Assembly (NCBI RefSeq): GCF_032714615.1
Contig: NZ_JAWDKA010000001.1
Span: 282,000 to 345,999, forward strand
DNA: 64,000 nt
From: Methanorbis furvi
GTDB taxonomy: Archaea > Halobacteriota > Methanomicrobia > Methanomicrobiales > Methanocorpusculaceae
Direction: 5' to 3'
Part shown: positions 59,113-64,000 of the stretch, piece by piece
Layout of the letters: the number at the start of each line of letters is the position of its first letter
Position numbering within the stretch: the first letter of the stretch is position 1
Position numbers and translations under genes: made by a program
Notes under the pieces: generated by a model
Database searches by the model: none
The model's input: the letters and a program-made list of their open reading frames with translations, nothing else
What the model was told of the DNA's origin: nothing

Positions 59113-59697
59113 ATGAATATCACCATCCGCCCATACGAATCCACAGACCTCTATCATGTCATGACCGTCTGGAACTCCATCATCGCCGAAGGTGATGCAT
59201 TCCTCGAAGAAACCGCCCTCACCCCTGAAGACATGCAAAAATTTCTGGACCAGTACCGTGTTTACTGCGCAAAAATCGGCAGCGAAGTTGCCGGTGTCTA
59301 CCTGCTTCGCAAACTCAACCTCGGCAAAGGCGCTCACATCGCCGAAGTCCTCTATGCCGTAAAATTCTCGTTCCGCAACTTAGGTGTTGGAAAAACCATG
59401 AGCGAACACTCGAGCAAAACCGCCCGCGAACTTGGATTCTCCTCACTCGTCTGCCAACGCGTCTCAGGTATGAATCCTGCCGCCCTCAATTTCCTCACCA
59501 AATGCGGCTTCGTCCCGGCAGGCGAGATCTCCCGCGGATACCGCAACGTCAAAACAGTCAAAGTCGATCAAAATTCCGCAGCCGATGAATCGAAAAAAGG
59601 ACTGCTTGGAAAAATCTTTGAAAAGAAACCAGCAGAACCAGTTGAAAAAACCGTTGTCGACTACTACTCGCTCTACACCTACCAAAAAGACGTCTGA
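59113..59697 (+). CDS. GNAT N-acetyltransferase with Lys/Glu-rich tail
   Basis: 194 residues. GNAT core ~1-150: YAVKFSFRNLGVGKTMSEHS is the acetyl-CoA loop (R/N-x-x-G-x-G/K type), VSGMNPAALNFLTKCGFVPAGEI the C-terminal half. Residues ~155-194 (AADESKKGLLGKIFEKKPAEPVEK) are a charged extension ending in an aromatic YYSLYTYQKDV. Acceptor unknown. 7 bases before cbiZ, so probably co-transcribed. Confidence 0.83.
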   Translation: MNITIRPYESTDLYHVMTVWNSIIAEGDAFLEETALTPEDMQKFLDQYRVYCAKIGSEVAGVYLLRKLNLGKGAHIAEVLYAVKFSFRNLGVGKTMSEHSSKTARELGFSSLVCQRVSGMNPAALNFLTKCGFVPAGEISRGYRNVKTVKVDQNSAADESKKGLLGKIFEKKPAEPVEKTVVDYYSLYTYQKDV

Positions 59698-59704
59698 ATC
59701 TCCC

Positions 59705-60622
59705 ATGCGGTACTATCTCAGAGAAAACGTCCTCATCGTCAGAGGAGACTTTCGTGCGGCAAGCAGCGGAGTGGGCGGCGGAATTGCCGACGTCCGAACT
59801 GTTCTCAACGTCACCGTCCCAAGAAATTTTTCCGGTGACGCGTCCAGAGAAATCGACCGCATCTCAAACGAACAGGGATTCCTTCAGCCCCAGTTCGGAC
59901 TCCTGACCGCAGTCCCGATAACCAACCTTTGCATCGCCAAGTACGACTACATCACCGTCTTCGTCACCGCCGGCGTCTCAGACAACAACCGCACCATAAA
60001 CATCATCATCACTTCAAATCGACCGCTTTCCGACGCCGCACTTCTTGGCGCAATGACTACTGCAACCGAAGTCAAAATGCAGGTACTTGCCGACCGGAAA
60101 CTCCCTTCTGGCGCATCACCTACCGATGCAGTCGTGGTTGCCGCAGAAAAATCCCGCTCCGCTCCTGAGATGTTTGCAGGAATTCTCACCGAAACCGGAG
60201 AGAGGATTGCCAAAGCTGTTCGTCAGGCGCTCACCGAAGCACTGATTCGGTTTGATAACTATCTCCTTTCAACATGGGGCGTTTCCCGTGGATGGTCGCG
60301 TGATGCTCCCGGGTTCGTAAAGCGGACCCGTCCCTCCTATTTTATCTACAGCCGCTACGGCGGAGACCACTGGACCGAGTGGGTGCCGGAAGGCTGCCCC
60401 TATTATCCCTGCCATAACTACTCCCGCCAGCAGTGCAGTTTCTGTTACTGCCCGCTTTACCCCTGCATGGATACTTCGCTTGGCGCCATGATAGAAACCC
60501 CGCACGGAGAGGTGTGGAGCTGCATGGATTGCCGGCTCGTTCACGTGCCTGAAGTCACGGCTCATCTGCTGGAAAATCCTGAAGCTGACGTTGCCGAACT
60601 GAAACTGATGCAAAAAAAGTAA
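59705..60622 (+). CDS. cbiZ: Adenosylcobinamide amidohydrolase CbiZ with cysteine-rich tail
   Basis: 305 residues from ATG 59705 (MRYYLRENVLIVRGDFRAAS). The CbiZ domain (~1-215) has SGVGGGIADVRTVLNVTVPRNF, GLLTAVPITN, VFVTAGVSDNN and GASPTDAVVVAA. It cleaves the aminopropanol side chain from adenosylcobinamide so that imported cobinamide can be used as adenosylcobyric acid. Residues ~225-290 form a Cys-rich module (CPYYPCHNYSRQQCSFCYC and SCMDCRLVH) with at least nine cysteines, often encoded beside or fused to cobalamin genes; metal or cluster binding is likely. Confidence 0.9.
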   Translation: MRYYLRENVLIVRGDFRAASSGVGGGIADVRTVLNVTVPRNFSGDASREIDRISNEQGFLQPQFGLLTAVPITNLCIAKYDYITVFVTAGVSDNNRTINIIITSNRPLSDAALLGAMTTATEVKMQVLADRKLPSGASPTDAVVVAAEKSRSAPEMFAGILTETGERIAKAVRQALTEALIRFDNYLLSTWGVSRGWSRDAPGFVKRTRPSYFIYSRYGGDHWTEWVPEGCPYYPCHNYSRQQCSFCYCPLYPCMDTSLGAMIETPHGEVWSCMDCRLVHVPEVTAHLLENPEADVAELKLMQKK

Positions 60623-60644
60623 GTGTTGCATTATGTACGTTTGA

Positions 60645-60809
60645 GCCGCCCACGGAAAATCTGAACACACTGAAAATATCACGGAAAAACATCACGGAGC
60701 AGACGTGAATATCACAGAAATAATTTTTTCGTATTCCGTGATGTTCCCGTCTGCCCCGTGATGTTTTTTTTCTTTGAAATCTCCGTGTGTTCCGTTTTTC
60801 CGTGGGCGA
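60645..60809. repeat. Family A palindromic element, copy 11
   Basis: GCCGCCCACGGAAAATCTGA to TCCGTTTTTCCGTGGGCGAC with central ATTCCGTGATGTTCCCGTCT. Diverged copy between convergent genes cbiZ and 60858. Confidence 0.86.
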
Positions 60810-60857
60810 CTAAAACGAACTAACACAAAGCCAAAAAAAGTGAATGTATTTTGAAAC

Positions 60858-61043
60858 TTAGATGCCGAGCTTCTTGGTAAGCTCATCTAAGGGGATACCG
60901 TGAACCATTGCGGCCTCGCGGATGGTCTCATTGTTTGCGATTGCACAACCAAGGCAGCCCATGCCAAAGCTCTGAAGGACTGCTGCGCTCTGTGGTTTCT
61001 CACGGAGAAGCTCTGCGATCGTTGAATCGATGGTAATTGCCAT
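60858..61043 (-). CDS. DUF1858 small CxxC protein
   Basis: 61 residues from ATG 61043 (MAITIDSTIAELLREKPQSA). It is one DUF1858 domain: SAAVLQSFGMGCLGCAIANNETIREAAMVHGIPLDELTKKL, with the redox or metal CLGC motif (quoted in blocks). Such domains accompany hybrid-cluster or NADH-ferredoxin systems. Here it stands alone, divergent from the rpa operon. Confidence 0.85.
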   Translation of the reverse strand: MAITIDSTIAELLREKPQSAAVLQSFGMGCLGCAIANNETIREAAMVHGIPLDELTKKLGI

Positions 61044-61084
61044 GTATAGTAGATTAGCTACTTTACTACTTGATGTTTCCGAAC

Positions 61085-61128
61085 TGAGCATTTTCAGTAC
61101 GCGTGGTCAGGGTTTTATATCTCAACAC
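61085..61128 (+). promoter_or_regulatory. rpa promoter
   Basis: GAGCATTTTCAGTACGCGTG then GTCAGGGTTTTATATCTC. The block CAGTACGCG(T/C)GGTC(A/C)GGG and TATA are nearly the same as those of the two ncRNA candidates at 11160 and 11439. Confidence 0.65.
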
Positions 61129-61153
61129 ACCAATCAGTTTGTTGGAGATCATT

Positions 61154-63067
61154 ATGGACCCAGAACAGATCCAGCAGATTACCGACAGAATCTCCCAAAA
61201 ATTAGAATCCAAAGGAGTTTCGCCGGACAGGCAGAGCATTACGGAAAAACTTGCAAGCTACATCAACGAGTATGGTGTGGTTGCATATGAGGCTGAACGC
61301 AAAGTTCTGTCTGATCAGCTGAAGCTGTATGAAATTCCGGCTGACGAACAGCCGGCAGCCGCAGCTGCTCCTGAAGGAGGCGTGTTCGCGCTCGCTGACA
61401 TTCAACCAAACGACTGGGTAACCATTGAGGTGAAGGTTGTGTCTTTGCAGGCACCAAACTCCCCGTCGATTGCGCAGACCGGTGTCCTTGCGGACAGTTC
61501 GGGTGCGGTACGGTTTGTGGTGTTTTCCAAGGCAGATGGTATTCCCCAGATGGAGCTTGAGCACTGGTACCGGATTGAGTCGGCGGTTGTTGACTCGTTT
61601 CGTGATGTGCCGAGTCTGAAGATTCATTCAGGTTCCAAAGTTACGCCGATTGCTGATGACCGAAGTCTGATGCCGGCACCTCCTGCCCCTCTGGCGACTC
61701 TCACGCCCGGCGTTGCGGCGTCGGTGCAGGTGAAGTTTGTTGAGGAGTGGGAGTCTCGGAGCGAGCGCATGCTGCAGAGCGGCCTTGTTGCGGACGCGTC
61801 AGGTAAGATGAAGTTTGTTCTGTGGAAGGATGAAGGGAGAGAGAAACTCACTCTTGGGTCTGTGTATAATATATTCTATGCGAGTGTGGACTCGTTTGGC
61901 GGGCGTTTGTCGCTCGCGCTGAACTCCGGCGTGTGGATGGAGAATGAGGATGCAGAAATTTCCGTTCCTGTGGTGACGTCTGCTCCCAAAGAGGAGCTGC
62001 CGGTAACAAACATCCGCGATCTTGCGGTCGGATACGCGACGGTTCGCGTGAAGTTTGTTGAGGAGTGGGAGTCTCGGAGCGAACGTATGCTGCAGACCGG
62101 TCTTGTTGGTGATGAGACCGGTCGCACGAAGTTTGTTCTGTGGAAGGATGCATCCAAAGAGAAACTTGTTCCGGGACTGGTGTATCTGATCAAAAATGCG
62201 AAGGTGGATGAATATAACGGGCGTTTGTCGCTCGCGCTGAACAGTGCCGAGTACTCTGTTGTTGAAGACGGGGTGGATATTGCGGTGCAGGGCGTGGCGC
62301 CCACGGCACCTCTGCCGGTGACGAGCGTCCGCGATCTTGCGGTCGGGTATGCTTCGCTTCGCGTAAAGTTTGTTGAGGAGTGGGAGTCGCGGAGCGAGCG
62401 CATGCTGCAGACCGGTCTTGTTGGTGATGAGACCGGCCGCGTGAAGTTTGTTCTGTGGAAGGATGATACGAAGGAGAAGCTTGAGCCCGGCCGCGTGTAT
62501 CATGTGACGAACGCGAAGGTGGATGAGTACAACGGCCGGCTTTCGCTCACCTTAAATCCTGCGACATATGAGGCGGATGAACCTGAGGCTGATATTGCGG
62601 TCGGTACGGCAACTGATGAGTTTTCCGGTGCAGTTGTGCAGATTTCCGGAGGCTCGGGTCTGGTGAAGCGGTGTTCTGTTGAAGGATGTAACCGCGTTCT
62701 GTCCAGGCAGAACTTCTGTCCGGTTCACGAGATTCAGCCGAATTTCCATTATGATCTGCGGATCAAGGGAGTTCTGGATGATGGGAAGAAGGCGTATAAT
62801 GTGCTGATCGGTCGCGAGGTGACCGAGGCTCTGACCGGAGTTACTATGGAGCAGGCGATTGATCTTGCGTCGGATAGCCCTCTTGGTCTTGAAGAGGTGC
62901 AGGCACAGTTTGTGGAAAAGTTGTGCGGCAGATATCTCCGCTGTTTCGGCAATGATTTTGAAGGCAGGATTTTGGTGAAGTCTGCTGAGTTTATCCATCT
63001 TGATCCGTCGGTTACTGCGGAGCTGATGAATCGCGCGGGTTCGGTGTTCGGAGGTGAAGAGCAATGA
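61154..63067 (+). CDS. rpa: Replication protein A, multi-OB-fold single-stranded DNA-binding protein
   Basis: 637 residues from ATG 61154 (MDPEQIQQITDRIS); the longer frame from 61103 lies over the promoter. Helical N-domain, OB1 (~75-160), then three OB folds of nearly identical sequence (~178-275, ~290-375, ~395-480: VKFVEEWESRSERMLQ, TGLVGDETGRxKFVLWKD), and a C-terminal zinc finger CSVEGCNRVLSRQNFCPVH with a last OB-like domain. Archaeal RPA protects single-stranded DNA in replication and repair. Coupled to 63064 by ATGA overlap. Confidence 0.92.
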   Translation: MDPEQIQQITDRISQKLESKGVSPDRQSITEKLASYINEYGVVAYEAERKVLSDQLKLYEIPADEQPAAAAAPEGGVFALADIQPNDWVTIEVKVVSLQAPNSPSIAQTGVLADSSGAVRFVVFSKADGIPQMELEHWYRIESAVVDSFRDVPSLKIHSGSKVTPIADDRSLMPAPPAPLATLTPGVAASVQVKFVEEWESRSERMLQSGLVADASGKMKFVLWKDEGREKLTLGSVYNIFYASVDSFGGRLSLALNSGVWMENEDAEISVPVVTSAPKEELPVTNIRDLAVGYATVRVKFVEEWESRSERMLQTGLVGDETGRTKFVLWKDASKEKLVPGLVYLIKNAKVDEYNGRLSLALNSAEYSVVEDGVDIAVQGVAPTAPLPVTSVRDLAVGYASLRVKFVEEWESRSERMLQTGLVGDETGRVKFVLWKDDTKEKLEPGRVYHVTNAKVDEYNGRLSLTLNPATYEADEPEADIAVGTATDEFSGAVVQISGGSGLVKRCSVEGCNRVLSRQNFCPVHEIQPNFHYDLRIKGVLDDGKKAYNVLIGREVTEALTGVTMEQAIDLASDSPLGLEEVQAQFVEKLCGRYLRCFGNDFEGRILVKSAEFIHLDPSVTAELMNRAGSVFGGEEQ

Positions 63068-63660
63068 GTGAGTCTAATTCTAATTTTATGTCGTATGAGC
63101 GCGAGCCGGCAAAACGGGTGTTTGCTGCGGAGCTGCGCGAGGCTTCGAAGACGTTTAAGGATACTGAGGATGAGAAGAGTCCGCTGTATGTTCTTCTGCC
63201 GACCGGCGAGCGGTGTAATCGTGTTCTTTTGACAGGTACGATTACTCAGAAGGATAAACTGGGTGATCAGAATGTTCTGTATCGTGCGCGGATTTCGGAT
63301 CCGACTGGCTTGTTTTTTGTGACTGCCGGATCGTATCAGCCTGAGGCGATGCATCAGCTTGCAAAGATTGATCCTGAGATGCCGGTATTTGTTGCGGTTA
63401 TTGGGAAGCCGAGCGTCTACACGTCGCCGGACGGAAAGGTTCTGACTTCGGTTCGCGCGGAGTCTGTTCTGGTTGTGGATCAGGAGACGCGCGATCTCTG
63501 GATTCTGGATGCTGCCCGTGCAACGTTGGACAGGGTTGACGCTTCTTCGGCAGAAACGTCTGACGCAGACGTTCTTCTTGCGCGTGAAACATATCGGTTT
63601 GGTCCTGAGCACTGGCGGCGCATGGTGTATGATGCGCTGAGCAGAATGATGAGCATCTGA
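63064..63660 (+). CDS. RPA-associated OB-fold protein (RPA32/COG3390-like)
   Basis: 198 residues. EPAKRVFAAELREAS start, OB fold ~45-150 (RCNRVLLTGTITQKDKLGDQNVLYRARISDPTGLFFVTAGSYQP, quoted in part) and a C-terminal helix part with ETYRFGPEHWRRMVYDALSRM. In euryarchaea such proteins are encoded directly after rpa and bind it, like eukaryotic RPA32. Overlaps rpa by ATGA. Confidence 0.88.
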   Translation: MSESNSNFMSYEREPAKRVFAAELREASKTFKDTEDEKSPLYVLLPTGERCNRVLLTGTITQKDKLGDQNVLYRARISDPTGLFFVTAGSYQPEAMHQLAKIDPEMPVFVAVIGKPSVYTSPDGKVLTSVRAESVLVVDQETRDLWILDAARATLDRVDASSAETSDADVLLARETYRFGPEHWRRMVYDALSRMMSI

Positions 63661-63782
63661 TTTTTCTCTCATCCTCATTTTTCTTTTCTGATATTTTTTT
63701 GAGATCAGTTTTGTTTTAGTAATTTTTTTTGGCTGTTTGTTTTCCGGCGTTTTCTTCACAGGTTTCGGATTTTGTTTCGCTG

Positions 63783-63880
63783 TCTTTATATCTCTCTTCA
63801 TCCTATGTTGTTAGCTCACAGTCACTCATGTGTTTTGTGAGAAATCAGGCGAGCTTTTTCGTCTGATTGGTATCATCCAG
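63783..63880 (+). ncRNA. Candidate small RNA with two hairpins
   Basis: A TATA (TCTTTATATCTC at 63782) predicts a start near 63812. The following 65 bases hold two stems: CTCACA-loop-TGTGAG (63815-63841) and ATCAGGCGA-loop-TCGTCTGAT (63846-63869). No protein frame is conserved or long. Class unknown. Confidence 0.35.
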
Positions 63881-64000
63881 CAGTTCGGAGGGTTTATATC
63901 TTCTCAGAACGTATGATGTTACCTCGCAAACAGCGCGACCTGCGCTGAGATGGCGAACCCTCAAAAGTTCACATCTCGTGCAGTCTCGAAGAGTATAAAT
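63880..64000 (+). ncRNA. Second candidate RNA or leader at the window end
   Basis: TATA GGAGGGTTTATATCTT at 63888-63903; predicted start near 63921, then the perfect stem CAGCGC-GACCT-GCGCTG (63933-63949). A further TATA (AGAGTATAAAT) ends the window at 64000. No coding frame; the true product may lie beyond the edge. Confidence 0.3.

Noticed and set aside
9930..60809. Family A as a CRISPR array or integrase attachment sites
   Set aside because: Copies are kilobases apart, palindromic over most of their length and have no regular spacers or adjacent integrase.

Overview
The window looks like the chromosome of a methanogenic archaeon of the Methanomicrobiales, most likely a Methanocorpusculum-type organism (genus is inference from overall gene content; no 16S or mcr gene is present). 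Supporting signs are archaeal TATA promoters with short leaders, a multi-OB-fold RPA with its partner protein, the aconitase-X/UbiD/UbiX genes of the archaeal mevalonate route, CbiZ cobinamide salvage, a corrinoid-type core methionine synthase, an archaeal NadX-NadA-NadC operon and iron-sulfur flavoproteins (ISF).

Layout. 0-1.6 kb: two ISF genes and decayed copies of an ISF gene and of a secreted-protein gene. 1.7-3.2 kb: AT-rich pair including a pentapeptide-repeat membrane protein. 3.4-7.9 kb (locus A): secreted proteins sharing one ectodomain, one fused to a trypsin-like protease, then a small beta-sandwich exoprotein coupled to a membrane-tethered double winged-helix regulator. 8-11.7 kb: a 574-bp inverted-repeat element, an NCS2 permease, a 5TMR-LYT membrane protein and a gene-poor stretch with two tandem candidate ncRNA units. 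11.7-19 kb (locus B): three secreted proteins built from an EYxxxxWP repeat, three beta-propeller-like anchored surface proteins (one frameshifted at A8) and a second membrane-tethered regulator. 19-35.8 kb: CorA, second NCS2 permease, Nramp-like/5TMR-LYT fusion plus binding protein, methyltransferase, DMT exporter, zinc-ribbon operon, ROK kinase, small membrane proteins with an XRE regulator, and a third membrane-tethered regulator. 35.8-45.9 kb: NAD biosynthesis operon, a membrane protein pair, acyl-CoA synthetase, fused ECF transporter. 46-52.7 kb: methionine synthase and the five-gene mevalonate-type operon. 52.7-64 kb: HxlR regulator, tRNA-Leu, two ISF genes, PHP phosphoesterase plus TruA, DHPS-like protein, CbiZ, DUF1858 protein, RPA operon and an RNA-like tail.

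The most interesting structure is the pair of loci A and B. Each has its own conserved box just upstream of the TATA elements (4 sites in A, 5 in B), each has several secreted or surface proteins, and each contains an operon in which a beta-sandwich exoprotein directly precedes a membrane-tethered regulator carrying two winged helices. I read these as two parallel cell-surface sensing regulons. The second theme is repeat invasion: about a dozen copies of a long palindromic intergenic element (family A), three of a second palindrome (family B, one supplying the stop codon of a permease gene), and one large element with 16-bp terminal inverted repeats.
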